Of a stretch of 50,320 nucleotides of DNA, positions 23,002-33,580 are shown one piece after another. The notes beneath the pieces are model-generated. The model saw only the letters and a list, made by a program, of their open reading frames with translations, had not been told where the DNA came from and did not search any database. Source of the DNA: CAZDSS01 sp964508185 (GTDB taxonomy: Bacteria > Pseudomonadota > Alphaproteobacteria > Sphingomonadales > Govanellaceae); contig CAZDSS010000007.1 of the NCBI GenBank assembly GCA_964508185.1, positions 1 through 50,320 of the forward strand, written 5' to 3'. Made by a program: the position numbers and the translations under genes. Numbering within the stretch: position 1 is the first letter of the stretch; each line of letters begins with the position of its first letter.

Positions 23002-24045
23002 ATGTTCCGCTCCCGGTACACGACCTATGCGCTCGTGGGAGCGAGCTTTGTCCTCATCGCCTGGATCGTCCACTGGGCGGGGGACATCCTCTCTCCCTTC
23101 ATCATCGGCTTCATTCTCGCCTATCTCGGCCATCCGGTGGTCACCAAGCTCACGGGCCGCCGGCTTCCGCGCTCAGTCGCCGCCTTCATCGTGACCTTCG
23201 GCCTCGTGGCCCTGGTGTCCGGCATCATCGCCCTCATCGGCCCGATCATCTACGACCAGTTCGTAAGTCTCCTGCGCAGCCTGCCGGAGATCATGGACAA
23301 GCTGATGGCGACCCTCCACAGCCAGCTCCTGCCCTATTTCCCCATGCTGGAATTCGAGGGCGTGGACGCCATCGCGCCGGACATGGACGTGAAGTCCATC
23401 GCGGGGCCGCTTGCAAGTTCGGTGCTCGCGGGCGGACTGTCCCTCGTCACCCCGATCGGCCTTGCGCTCCTCATCCCCGTCATCACCTTCTACCTGCTGG
23501 TGGACTGGCCGGAGATGATAAGCCGCATCCGCGGCATCATCCCCTATCGCAGCAAGGCCGCGGCCGAGGGCATCGCGCAGGAGATGGACATGGCCCTGTC
23601 GGGCTTTCTGCGCGGCCAGGCCTATGTCTGCATGGCCATGGCGGTGATCTATTCCATGGGGCTCATCGTCGCGGGGCTCGACTACGGCCTGCTAATCGGG
23701 GTGGTGTCCGGCTTCCTCAAATATCTTCCCTATATCGGCACCGCCATCGGCGTGCTGCTCGCCTTCCTCATCGGCTTCGCCCAGGGCGGCTGGGATCCCG
23801 GCCTCATGCTCGGCATCACGGCAACCTATGCGATCGGGGAATTCATCGAAAGCAGCATCCTGACGCCCAAGCTCGTGGGCATGCGCGTGCAGCTGCCGCC
23901 CGTCGTCGTCATCTTCGCCGTGCTGCTCGGCGGCAAGTTGCTCGGCCTCATCGGCATCTTCATCGCCGTGCCGATCTTTGCCACCGGAAGGGTGATCGTG
24001 GGGGAATGGCTATCCAACGGCGGCGCGCCGCCGCCGGAGCCGTAA
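23002..24045 (+). CDS. AI-2E family (PerM/YdiK-type) transporter
   Basis: The product has 347 residues; ATG 23002 follows GAAGAAGG. It has about eight membrane helices: two N-terminal (TYALVGASFVLIAWIVHWAG, FIVTFGLVALVSGIIALIGP), an extramembrane helical middle part (residues 90-145), then a C-terminal cluster containing GVVSGFLKYLPYIGTAIGVL and IGEFIESSILTPKLVG, the family signature. Despite the name, members export or exchange varied solutes, in some cases sodium for protons. No EcfG motif was found ahead of it, so it may not belong to the stress regulon although it lies inside the island. Confidence 0.9.
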   Translation: MFRSRYTTYALVGASFVLIAWIVHWAGDILSPFIIGFILAYLGHPVVTKLTGRRLPRSVAAFIVTFGLVALVSGIIALIGPIIYDQFVSLLRSLPEIMDKLMATLHSQLLPYFPMLEFEGVDAIAPDMDVKSIAGPLASSVLAGGLSLVTPIGLALLIPVITFYLLVDWPEMISRIRGIIPYRSKAAAEGIAQEMDMALSGFLRGQAYVCMAMAVIYSMGLIVAGLDYGLLIGVVSGFLKYLPYIGTAIGVLLAFLIGFAQGGWDPGLMLGITATYAIGEFIESSILTPKLVGMRVQLPPVVVIFAVLLGGKLLGLIGIFIAVPIFATGRVIVGEWLSNGGAPPPEP

Positions 24046-24080
24046 CCATGCGGCAGCCCGCATGGCTCCCACAAGCCGGT

Positions 24081-24105
24081 GGAACAAACATTGTGCGCCT
24101 TCGTT
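24081..24105 (+). promoter_or_regulatory. EcfG-type promoter of the Ser/Gly-rich protein gene
   Basis: GGAAC (24081-24085), 16 bases, CGTT (24102-24105). It ends 50 bases before ATG 24156. Confidence 0.85.
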
Positions 24106-24155
24106 GATTCTGCGTCCGCCCCGGCGGCGGATATGGGAAGACCTAGGAGGCTTTA

Positions 24156-24353
24156 ATGGCACAATCACAGAAGTCCCAAAGCAGTGGCAGCAAGAGCGGA
24201 AGCTCGGGCAGCAAACAGTCCGGCAGCTCGTCGAGCGGCTCGTCGCGCAGCAGCGGCCAGCAGCAGCAGAGCCAGAGCGGGAACCGGAGCTCGGGATCGA
24301 GCTCAGGGTCGAGCTCGGGATCGAGCGGCAGCCAGAAATCGAGCGGACGCTAG
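24156..24353 (+). CDS. 65-residue Ser/Gly/Gln-rich low-complexity protein, GSR-controlled
   Basis: ATG 24156 follows a perfect AGGAGG. About half of the residues are Ser, the rest mainly Gly, Gln, Lys and Arg (for example QSSGSKSGSSGSKQSG); apart from the initial MA there is no hydrophobic residue. It should be basic, soluble and fully disordered. No family is recognised. The reality of the gene rests on three independent signals: ideal ribosome site, exact EcfG promoter and a strong terminator 31 bases after the stop. Its 3' part is built from a 12-base tandem repeat. Possible roles such as a desiccation or phase-separating protector are speculation. Confidence 0.8.
   Translation: MAQSQKSQSSGSKSGSSGSKQSGSSSSGSSRSSGQQQQSQSGNRSSGSSSGSSSGSSGSQKSSGR
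24287..24322 (+). repeat. Three 12-base tandem units within the Ser/Gly-rich gene
   Basis: Units GAGCTCGGGATC (24287-24298), GAGCTCAGGGTC (24299-24310) and GAGCTCGGGATC (24311-24322) are followed by a partial GAGC. The middle unit differs at two bases. Each unit encodes SSGS-type tetrapeptides, so length variation between strains is likely. Confidence 0.75.
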
Positions 24354-24383
24354 CATCCACCTGATTTTTGGGTCGTTCAGGAG

Positions 24384-24418
24384 ACGGGGAAAAGCCAGGC
24401 TTTTCCCCGTTCTTCTTT
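24384..24418 (+). terminator. Terminator after the Ser/Gly-rich gene
   Basis: ACGGGGAAAAG (24384-24394), loop CCAGG, CTTTTCCCCGT (24400-24410), an 11-pair perfect stem followed by TCTTCTTT. Confidence 0.85.
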
Positions 24419-24512
24419 GGGCCGATGGCGCGAAGTCGTTGCTTTCTATGGTCTTCCCGTCCGAACGGCCATAAACTATCCGGGTTGTATCGCCTGCTTT
24501 GGGAGGCCCGTC

Positions 24513-26585
24513 ATGAAGAAAGTCCTGATTGCGCTCGGCGTCATTCTGGCGCTCGTCATCCTCGCCGTCATTGTCATTCCCTTCCTCATACCGGTCGACA
24601 AATACAAGGAGGAGATCGCGGCGCAGGTGAAGTCCAGCACGGGCCGCGACTTCGTGATCGCGGGTCCCCTCAGCCTGTCGCTCTTTCCCAACATCGCGTT
24701 GAGCGCCGAGGATGTGCGCTTCGCCAACTGGCCGGCGTCCAAGGAGCCGCAGATGGCGACCCTCAAGGAACTGAAGCTTTCGGTCGCGCTCATGCCGCTT
24801 CTGTCCGGCAAGATGCAGATCAAGGGCTTCACCCTGGTCGAGCCGGTCATTCACCTGGAGCGGGACAAGAACGGCCGCGGCAACTGGGAGTTTGACACGG
24901 CGGCGAAGGAGCCCGCGTCACCCGAACCTGCCGAGAGCGGTGACATCGGCTCCATGATCGAGAAGCTGCAGCTCGGCGACTTCCGCATCTCGAACGGCCT
25001 CGTCACCTATCTCGATCCCGCCTCCGGCCCCGAGCGGATGGAGGTGAAGAACATCAATCTGCGTGCGTCCCTTCCCGCCTATGACGCGCCGTTCAAGGGC
25101 GAGGGCGACCTCGTCTGGAAGGGCAAGAAGGTGGCCCTTGCGATCAGCACCAACAATCTTCGCAATTTGATGGAAGGCAGGGGCGAGAAGGTTGCGGCCA
25201 GCATCGATTCCGATCTCATCGACTTCTCCCTCGACGGCACCGCGCGCATGGGCGATGCCATTGAAGCCGACGGCAAGGCGAAGCTTTCCACCCCGTCGAT
25301 CCGCGAGCTTGCCGCCTGGCTTGCGGAGCCGCTCGAAGCCCCCGGCACCGGGCTTGGGCCGCTTTCCATCGCGGGCGATCTTGCCGTGCGGGAAAACCGC
25401 TACGGCTTCACCAACGTGGATCTCGCGCTGGATGCCCTCCGCGCCAAGGGGGGCGTGACGCTCGAGACCGGCGGGGCGCGGCCCATGATCCGGGGCGAGC
25501 TTGTGACCGACGCCCTCGATCTCAACCCCTATCTGCCGCCGGAGCCCGAGGAGACGCCCGAATGGACCGGCTGGAGCACCGAGCCCCTGGACCTGAGCGG
25601 CCTCAAGGCGGCGGACATGGCGCTCTCCTTCCGCACCGGCTCGCTCAAGTTCCGGGACATCACCATCGGCAAGAGCGATCTCGAGCTCAACCTCAAGAAT
25701 GGCGTGCTCGCCGCGAACCTCAAGGAGATGGCCCTCTATGACGGCTCGGGCAGCGGCAGCCTGACGGTGGATGCGAGCGGGTCGGTCCCGGCGATCGCCG
25801 CCAAGTTCGACCTGGCGGGCGTTGCGGGCGAGCCGCTCCTGCGCGATGCGGGCGGGTTCGAACGCCTGTCCGGCAGCCTCAAGACCAATTTCAGCCTTGC
25901 GGGCCGCGGCGCGAGCCAGAAGGACATCGTCTCGTCCCTCAACGGCAACGGCGCCTTCACCTTCACGGACGGCACCCTCAAGGGCGTGGACCTTGCGGAA
26001 ATCGCCGGGATCATCGAGCAGATCGCCAACGGTGCCAAGACCGGCGGCGCGGACCTTTTGAAGAACCTCACGAGCGGCAATCTTCTGGGAAGCCTTCAGG
26101 GCCTTGCCGCCATGTTCGGCGGCCGCGGCGAGGTCAACAAGAGCACCAAGTTCACGTCGCTTTCCGCCACCTTCCAGGCCAAGGACGGCGTCATCCACAA
26201 TGATGACCTCAAGATGGTGGGGCCGCTCGTCAATCAGCGGGCGCTTCTCACCATGTCGGGCGCCGGGGACATCAATCTCGGCACCACGGGCCTTGCCTAT
26301 GAGGCCGAGGTGCGCTCCTTCGCCAAGCAGGAAGCCAGCGGCGGCATCGGCGGCCGGGTGCGGCTTTCCGGCACCATCATGGAGCCCGCGCCCTGCGTGG
26401 TGCTCGGCTCCATGTGCATCGGCAAGGATACCGGCGCGGGCGACATCGCCAAGGACAAGCTCAAGGGCATGCTGCAGGACAAGCTGCAGGGCGGCAAGGG
26501 CGAGGACGGCGCGGATGCGGACGCGCCCGCGAAGACCGAAGACAAGGTCAAGGGCCTGTTCGACAAGCTGAAGAAGAAGGACTGA
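24513..26585 (+). CDS. AsmA-family inner-membrane-anchored protein
   Basis: The product has 690 residues. ATG 24513 follows GGGAGG. One N-terminal membrane helix (VLIALGVILALVILAVIVIP) leads into the AsmA domain (DKYKEEIAAQVKSSTGRDFV, then LSLSLFPNIALSAEDVRFAN), long beta-rich periplasmic repeats, and the conserved C-terminal part (FTDGTLKGVDLAEIAGIIEQ, then KFTSLSATFQAKDGVIHNDD). AsmA proteins belong to the bridge-like group thought to move phospholipids between membranes; length fits. The final 60 residues are Lys/Asp/Gly-rich. It is not preceded by an EcfG motif and converges on the efflux operon. Confidence 0.9.
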   Translation: MKKVLIALGVILALVILAVIVIPFLIPVDKYKEEIAAQVKSSTGRDFVIAGPLSLSLFPNIALSAEDVRFANWPASKEPQMATLKELKLSVALMPLLSGKMQIKGFTLVEPVIHLERDKNGRGNWEFDTAAKEPASPEPAESGDIGSMIEKLQLGDFRISNGLVTYLDPASGPERMEVKNINLRASLPAYDAPFKGEGDLVWKGKKVALAISTNNLRNLMEGRGEKVAASIDSDLIDFSLDGTARMGDAIEADGKAKLSTPSIRELAAWLAEPLEAPGTGLGPLSIAGDLAVRENRYGFTNVDLALDALRAKGGVTLETGGARPMIRGELVTDALDLNPYLPPEPEETPEWTGWSTEPLDLSGLKAADMALSFRTGSLKFRDITIGKSDLELNLKNGVLAANLKEMALYDGSGSGSLTVDASGSVPAIAAKFDLAGVAGEPLLRDAGGFERLSGSLKTNFSLAGRGASQKDIVSSLNGNGAFTFTDGTLKGVDLAEIAGIIEQIANGAKTGGADLLKNLTSGNLLGSLQGLAAMFGGRGEVNKSTKFTSLSATFQAKDGVIHNDDLKMVGPLVNQRALLTMSGAGDINLGTTGLAYEAEVRSFAKQEASGGIGGRVRLSGTIMEPAPCVVLGSMCIGKDTGAGDIAKDKLKGMLQDKLQGGKGEDGADADAPAKTEDKVKGLFDKLKKKD

Positions 26586-26598
26586 GCGGGTGAGGCGC

Positions 26599-26623
26599 CC
26601 GCCGGATCGTCACAATCCGGCGG
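26599..26623. terminator. Hairpin between AsmA gene and the convergent efflux operon
   Basis: CCGCCGGAT (26599-26607) pairs with ATCCGGCGG (26615-26623) around a seven-base loop. It overlaps the stop codon of the minus-strand outer-membrane factor gene. Likely bidirectional. Confidence 0.5.
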
Positions 26624-28019
26624 CCGCCATGTCCGCTGCGGCATCGGCCGTCCAGCCGCCGCCCATGGCCTTGTAGAGCTGGATGATGGCGGCGAGGCGG
26701 TCCTGACGGGCGACGATCAGGTTTTCCTGGGCCTGCAACAGGCTGCGCTGGGCGTCGAGCAGGGTCAGGAAGTCGATGCTCCCGACCTCGAACCGCTCGC
26801 GGGAGATGTCATAGGCGATCTGGGCCTGTTTCGTCGCCTCCTCGTAGGCCAGATTGCGCGCTTCGGCGCTCCTCAGCCCCGCCATGGCGTCCTCCGCCTC
26901 GCGGAAGGACTGGAGGACGGCGCCGCGATATCTCGCCACAAGCTCGTCCCGCGCCGCCTTCGACAGGGCGAGATTGCCGCTGAGACGCCCGCCCTCGAAG
27001 ATGGGGGCGGAAAGCGAGCCCACGATGCCCGCCGCCGTGGTCGCGGCCGCGCTGATGGGATTGGCGGCGACGCTCAGGTCCCCGCCGATGGTGAGCGACG
27101 GGAAGAAGGCGGCGCGCGCCACCGCGATATCGGCATGCGCCGCGCGCAGCGCCGCTTCGGCGCTCGCAAGGTCCGGCCGGCGGGTGAGGAGAAGGGCCGG
27201 CGGATGGATCACCGGCGCCGGCAGGGCGAGATCGTTGAGCGACCCGGCGGGCGCCGGGAATTCCTGCGGCGCGCGGCCCGTGAGCACCGCAAGCTCGTTG
27301 ACCGCCGCGGTGCGCTGCCGTTCGAGATTGGCGATTGTCGCCTCGAGGCTTGCAAGCTCGCCCCGCTGCTGGGCGAGCTCCAGCCCCGACACCGCGCCCT
27401 CGCGGAAGCGGATCTCCACGAGGTCGAGAATTTCCCGCACATTGGCGAGCCGGTTGCGGCTGATCTCAAGACGGTCGTTGAGGGACAGGACCTCCGCATA
27501 GATCTGCGCCACATCGGATGCAATCACGAGGGCGAGCGCCGCCCGGTCGTATTCACTGCCGAGCGCGCGGAGGCGCGCCGAATCCCGGCTTGCGGCATTG
27601 GCGCCCCAGAGATCGATCTCGTAGCTCACGCTGAGGCTGCCGCGCGCCGAGCTGCGGCCCGACGAGTCGTCGCCGAAGGGCTCCGACCAGTCGCGCCCGA
27701 TGCTGCCCCCTGCGCCAACAGCGGGATAGAGGCTCGCCCCCGCGATCCTGAGCCGCGCCCGCGCCTGCTCGATGCGGGCAAGGGCCTGCTGCATGTCGGT
27801 GTTCTCCGCCAGCGCCGCCGCGATGAGGCCGGTGAGCTCGTCGCGCCCGAAGGCGCGCCACCATTCGGGGTCGATCGCCGCATCGGTCGTGGCGACCTCG
27901 TCCCGCCATGCGGGGGTCGAAAGGTCGCCCGGGGTCTTGACCGGCGTCGTGAGACTGCAGCCCGCGAGCGCGAGCGCCAGCACTGAAGCCGCCAGGGGGA
28001 AGGTCTTGTGCGCTTTCAT
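26610..28019 (-). CDS. RND/MacAB-type outer membrane factor (NodT family) lipoprotein
   Basis: The product has 469 residues. ATG 28019 follows GGCGGAAAG. The lipobox LAGC places the lipid on Cys21. Two OEP repeats are visible (QQALARIEQARARLRIAGAS, then LLLTRRPDLASAEAALRAAH, the latter a strong NodT/OprM signature). It forms the trimeric TolC-like exit duct. It is the last gene of the operon macA-macB-oprM-like: macB ends 14 bases before it, so the three make a complete three-part exporter. Confidence 0.93.
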   Translation of the reverse strand: MKAHKTFPLAASVLALALAGCSLTTPVKTPGDLSTPAWRDEVATTDAAIDPEWWRAFGRDELTGLIAAALAENTDMQQALARIEQARARLRIAGASLYPAVGAGGSIGRDWSEPFGDDSSGRSSARGSLSVSYEIDLWGANAASRDSARLRALGSEYDRAALALVIASDVAQIYAEVLSLNDRLEISRNRLANVREILDLVEIRFREGAVSGLELAQQRGELASLEATIANLERQRTAAVNELAVLTGRAPQEFPAPAGSLNDLALPAPVIHPPALLLTRRPDLASAEAALRAAHADIAVARAAFFPSLTIGGDLSVAANPISAAATTAAGIVGSLSAPIFEGGRLSGNLALSKAARDELVARYRGAVLQSFREAEDAMAGLRSAEARNLAYEEATKQAQIAYDISRERFEVGSIDFLTLLDAQRSLLQAQENLIVARQDRLAAIIQLYKAMGGGWTADAAADMAAAGL

Positions 28020-28033
28020 GATGTCTTTCCGCC

Positions 28034-30006
<1,973 letters not shown>

Positions 30007-30010
<4 letters not shown>

Positions 30011-31257
30011 CGGCCGGGCCCCAGACGCGGCGTCATCATGCGCGGCCCGGCATTCCCCGGCCGCGCCGCACCAGCCGGGCGGGCTTCCGACAGCAGGACC
30101 TTTTCGCCGATTTCGAGACCGCCGCGCACCTCGGCCATGCTGCGGGTCATGAGGCCGATATCCACGATGCGCTGGACGGTATCGCCATTGGGCGTCACCA
30201 CCTGCACCTCATAGCGGGTCGTCGGGGTCGTACCCTCGTCCTCCCTGCCCTTCGTGGCCCGTTCGCCGGGGACCCGGCTGCCGAGGGCGGTGACCGGAAT
30301 GAGCGGCACGTTTTCCGCCGCATCCACCTGGAAGAAGACCTGGGCGCTCATGCCGCTCATCAGCTGGTTGTCCCGATTGTCCACGTCGATCAGGACGATG
30401 TAGAGCACCACCTCGTTCACCACTTCGGGCGACGGCAGGATCTGGCGCACGGCGCCCCGGAAGCGCCGGTCGCCGGTGCCGAGGGTGGTGAAATAGGCGG
30501 GCATGCCCGGGCGCAGCCGCATGACGTCCGCTTCCGCCACCTGGGCGCGGATGGTCATGACGTCGAGATTGGCGAGCTGCAGGATGACGGGCGCCGTCTG
30601 GTTGGCGTTGAGCGTCTGCCCTTCCCGCGCCGACTCGGCCACCACGGTGCCGCTGATGGGTGCATAGATCTGGGTGTATTCGAGATTGGTGCGGCTGCCT
30701 TCAAGCGTCGATTCCGCTTCGGCGATCTGGGCCTCAAGCGCCTTGATCCGCCCTTCGGCCACCCGCTGCTCCGCAAGGCTCACCTCGTAAGCCTCGCGGC
30801 TGATGGCCTGGCTCTTGATGAGGCGTTCGTTCCGCGCATGGCGCTGGACCGCAAGCTCATGCTCGGCCTTGACCTGGGCGAACTGGGCCTGGAGGGACGC
30901 AAGCCGCGCTTCCTGGGCCTGCATCTGGGCGAGATAGATCCGGGGGTCGATCTCGGCCAGAAGATCCCCCGCCTCCACCCGGTCGCCGGCCTTGGCATGG
31001 AGCTTCTTGAGCTGGCCCGAGACCTGGGTGCCCACATCCACATATTCCTTGGGCTCCAGCTTGCCGAGGGCGGTCACCGTCTCCTCGAGGCTGCCGCGCC
31101 GCACCTCGGCGATGCGATCGGGCGGGATCGCCGCATTGCCGCCGTTGCGGAGCGAAAGGAGCATGAACGCCGCCCCAGCGACGGCGACCACAATGATCGC
31201 CGGCACGAGATAGCGGCGCAACCGCCCCGACCCAAATGACTTGCTCAGACCTGCCAT
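30007..31257 (-). CDS. macA: MacA-type periplasmic adaptor (HlyD/RND membrane fusion family)
   Basis: The product has 416 residues. ATG 31257 is favoured; a GTG at 31272 lacks a ribosome site. One N-terminal helix (RYLVPAIIVVAVAGAAFMLL) is followed by a lipoyl half-motif (VTALGKLEPKEYVDVGTQVS), a coiled-coil hairpin (EARLASLQAQFAQVKAEHEL) and beta-barrel domains. It links MacB to the outer membrane duct. It begins the macA-macB-outer-membrane-factor operon and overlaps macB by four bases. No EcfG motif is directed at it. Confidence 0.93.
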
Positions 31258-31334
31258 GGCTTTCTTCTGCACCAGAGAATGTGTTCCGTGGTCTTATACG
31301 CGACAGGAGATCCAAAACCTACGCCTCGTTTGCG

Positions 31335-31359
31335 GGAACAGACGCCCGGGCCCGACGTT
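31335..31359 (+). promoter_or_regulatory. EcfG-type promoter of the zinc dehydrogenase gene
   Basis: GGAAC (31335-31339), 16 bases, CGTT (31356-31359). It ends 38 bases before ATG 31398. Confidence 0.85.
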
Positions 31360-31397
31360 CACTGGCCAGTCGCTGGTAACAGGAAGGGAGTCCGGAA

Positions 31398-32621
31398 ATG
31401 AAGGCCGTGGTCTATTACGGAGTGGGCGACATTCGCCTTGAAGACGTGCCGGAGCCGAGGATCAAGGAACCCACCGACGCCATCGTCCGGCTCACGGCCT
31501 CGGCCATCTGCGGCACCGACATCCACATGGTCCGCGGCACCCTGGCGGACATGAAGCCGGGCACGATCCTGGGGCATGAGGGCGTCGGCGTCGTAGAGGA
31601 ACTGGGCTCGATGGTGCGCAATTTCAAGGAGGGCGATCGCGTCGTGATCGCCTCCACCATCGCCTGCGGCGTCTGCGCCTACTGCCGGGGAGGCTATTAC
31701 GCCCAGTGCGACCAGGCCAATCCCGGCGGCAACCGCGCGGGCACCGCCTTTTTCGGCGGCCCCGGCCCCACCGGCCCGTTCCATGGCCTGCAGGCCGAGC
31801 GCGCGCGCATTCCCTTCGCCCATGTGGGCATGGTCAAGCTGCCGCCCGAGATCTCCGATGATCAGGCGATCCTGTTGTCCGACATCTTTCCCACCGGCTG
31901 GTTCGGGGCCGAGAACGCCGAAATCAAGGACGGCGATACGGTCGCCGTGTTCGGTTGCGGTCCCGTGGGACAGTTCGCCATCGCGAGCGCCATGCTCATG
32001 GGCGCGGGCAGGGTCCTTGCCGTCGATTGCTATCCCGACCGCCTCGCCATGGCCCAGCGTCAGGGGGCCGAGATCATCAATTTCGAGGAGGAGGATCCGG
32101 TCGAAACCATCATCAAGCTCACGGGCGGGATCGGGGTGGATCGCGCCATCGACGCCGTCGGCATCGACGCCATGCATGCCCATCACGGCCCCGCCGCGCG
32201 GGACGCGCGGAAGCTTGCGGACGATTTCCGGCGCGAAATCGAGGAAGTGGCTCCCAACCAGCGCCCGAAGAACGGCAACTGGCATCCGGGCGACGGGCCG
32301 AGCCAGGCCCTTCGCTGGTGCACCGAAGCGCTGGCCAAGGCCGGGACCCTTTCCATCATCGGCGTCTATCCGCCGAACGCCACGAGCTTCCCCATCGGCG
32401 CCGCCATGAACAAGAATCTCACCCTCAAGATGGGGAACTGCAACCACCGCAAATACATCCCCCACCTCATCGAGCTGGTGCGGGCCGACATGATCGATCC
32501 CCTGGCGGTGCTGACGCAGATCGAGCCCATGGATAACGCCATCGAAGCCTATGAAGCCTTCGACCGGCGGGATGCGGGTTCGGTCAAGGTGGAATTGAGC
32601 CCTGGACTTCCGCCCCATTGA
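31398..32621 (+). CDS. Zinc-dependent alcohol / formaldehyde-type dehydrogenase (MDR family)
   Basis: The product has 407 residues; ATG 31398 follows AGGAAGGGAG. Catalytic zinc ligands are Cys38 and His60-Glu61 (CGTDIHM, GHEGVGVVE). The structural zinc set is Cys90, Cys93, Cys96 and Cys104. The nucleotide site is VFGCGPVGQFA near residue 178, followed by an acidic/basic end (VDCYPDRL) suited to NAD. The insert around ARDARKLADDFRREIEEVAP makes it longer than simple ADHs and matches the glutathione-independent formaldehyde-dehydrogenase-like branch. The substrate is not fixed by sequence. Its own EcfG promoter and terminator make it a stand-alone GSR gene. Confidence 0.9.
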   Translation: MKAVVYYGVGDIRLEDVPEPRIKEPTDAIVRLTASAICGTDIHMVRGTLADMKPGTILGHEGVGVVEELGSMVRNFKEGDRVVIASTIACGVCAYCRGGYYAQCDQANPGGNRAGTAFFGGPGPTGPFHGLQAERARIPFAHVGMVKLPPEISDDQAILLSDIFPTGWFGAENAEIKDGDTVAVFGCGPVGQFAIASAMLMGAGRVLAVDCYPDRLAMAQRQGAEIINFEEEDPVETIIKLTGGIGVDRAIDAVGIDAMHAHHGPAARDARKLADDFRREIEEVAPNQRPKNGNWHPGDGPSQALRWCTEALAKAGTLSIIGVYPPNATSFPIGAAMNKNLTLKMGNCNHRKYIPHLIELVRADMIDPLAVLTQIEPMDNAIEAYEAFDRRDAGSVKVELSPGLPPH

Positions 32622-32628
32622 GCGCAGT

Positions 32629-32664
32629 AAAAGCCGCGCTTCCATATGGAAACGCGGCTTTTCT
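32629..32664 (+). terminator. Terminator after the zinc dehydrogenase gene
   Basis: AAAAGCCGCG (32629-32638) pairs with CGCGGCTTTT (32653-32662); the loop itself contains the palindrome TTCCATATGGAA. A-tract and T-tract make it usable from both sides, also for the convergent gene at 32685. Confidence 0.85.
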
Positions 32665-32684
32665 CCAGGGAGCGGCTTCGATGT

Positions 32685-33035
32685 TCAACCCGATTTCTTG
32701 TCCTTCCTGGACGGCCGGGCGATCCATGAGGGCGGATCGCTGGCGGGGAAGGAATCGTCGCTTGCGATCTCCACCCGGTCCTGCGCCCCTTCATGGGCGC
32801 CTTCAGGATCCGAAGGCGCGGCGCCCTTTTCCGTGACCGGCCTGTCGCCGCCTTTCCTCAAGTGGGTTTCCTCGTCGCGCATCTCGGGGCGCAGTTCCGG
32901 CTGACCGCCCGCGCGGTTCGATTCCTCGAGGGAGCTTCTTTGCTGCTGCTGCTTCTGCGTCGCGCCCTCATCATCCCGATCTTCGGGGCGGGCGCGCTGG
33001 TCCACGAAATTCTGCCCGTGACGCTCGTTGGCCAT
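32685..33035 (-). CDS. Hydrophilic disordered protein, candidate GSR member
   Basis: The product has 116 residues. ATG 33035 follows AGGAGA. The chain is very rich in Arg, Glu, Asp, Gln and Ser (RHGQNFVDQRARPEDRDDEG, then a Gln run of four, then ELRPEMRDEETHLRKGGDRP) with no hydrophobic stretch; near the end SDDSFPASDPPSWI resembles a motif seen in short alphaproteobacterial proteins of unknown role. It should be soluble and unstructured. A one-mismatch EcfG promoter lies ahead and the bidirectional terminator beyond its stop. Confidence 0.75.
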   Translation of the reverse strand: MANERHGQNFVDQRARPEDRDDEGATQKQQQQRSSLEESNRAGGQPELRPEMRDEETHLRKGGDRPVTEKGAAPSDPEGAHEGAQDRVEIASDDSFPASDPPSWIARPSRKDKKSG

Positions 33036-33087
33036 CTCTGTTTCTCCTGAATGTCCGGGCCGCCGGTTGCGGCCCGTGCTACCAAGA

Positions 33088-33112
33088 AACAGATGACGGG
33101 GCGGAGGGTTCC
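33088..33112 (-). promoter_or_regulatory. Near-consensus EcfG promoter of the 33035 gene
   Basis: On the minus strand GGAAC (33112-33108) is followed after 16 bases by TGTT (33091-33088), the same single change as ahead of csbD1. It ends 52 bases before ATG 33035 and lies just outside the stop of the response regulator gene. Confidence 0.55.
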
Positions 33113-33124
33113 GATCTGAGCCGG

Positions 33125-33496
33125 TCAGGCGGTGAGATGACGGTCCGCCGCGCGGCGCAGCACGGTCTGGAGACAGGCGGGCCCGACGGGCTTGGAGAGG
33201 ACGCCCGCCGGATCCAGCGAGCACAGCGCCTCCATCTGGCTGCGGGTCATGTTGCCCGTGACAAAAACGGACGGGATGCCAAGCATGTCACGGATCCGCT
33301 TCGCCGCGTCGATGCCGTTGGTGCCATGGGCGAGGCGGATGTCCATCAGGGTGATGTCAGGTCGATGAAGGGCGGCCTTCATCAGTGCCTCGTCGGCATC
33401 CCTCGCGACGTCGCAGACGTCATATCCCTGTTCGACGAGCAGAATCTCGAGATCCATCGCGAGGATGGCTTCGTCTTCCACGATCAGAACCCGCAT
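33125..33496 (-). CDS. Single-domain response regulator
   Basis: The product has 123 residues, only a receiver domain. Acidic pocket residues are in LIVEDEAIL, phospho-Asp52 in TLMDIRL, the switch Thr in VFVTGN and Lys in LSKPVG. The VTGN segment resembles the FATGUY-type receivers such as SdrG of Sphingomonas, which pass phosphate from HisKA_2/HWE kinases to PhyR. Assigning it to the GSR is inference from that likeness and from the stress genes nearby. A possible EcfG promoter (GGAAC-N16-CGTC) lies 84 bases upstream. Confidence 0.88.
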   Translation of the reverse strand: MRVLIVEDEAILAMDLEILLVEQGYDVCDVARDADEALMKAALHRPDITLMDIRLAHGTNGIDAAKRIRDMLGIPSVFVTGNMTRSQMEALCSLDPAGVLSKPVGPACLQTVLRRAADRHLTA

Positions 33497-33580
33497 CTGG
33501 GTCTCCTACGCTACTGACCCGGATATGGGCCGTAATTTCCCTGGGTGCCGAGACCGGACCCGAGGTCCCCCGCTTGAGGA

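Noticed and set aside
23002..24045. Autoinducer-2 exporter
   Set aside because: The family name is historical; no quorum-sensing gene is present.
22614..24107. Open frame of 497 codons over csbD2 and the AI-2E family gene
   Set aside because: Shifted frame of two real genes, rich in Arg, His and Pro with no membrane helices.
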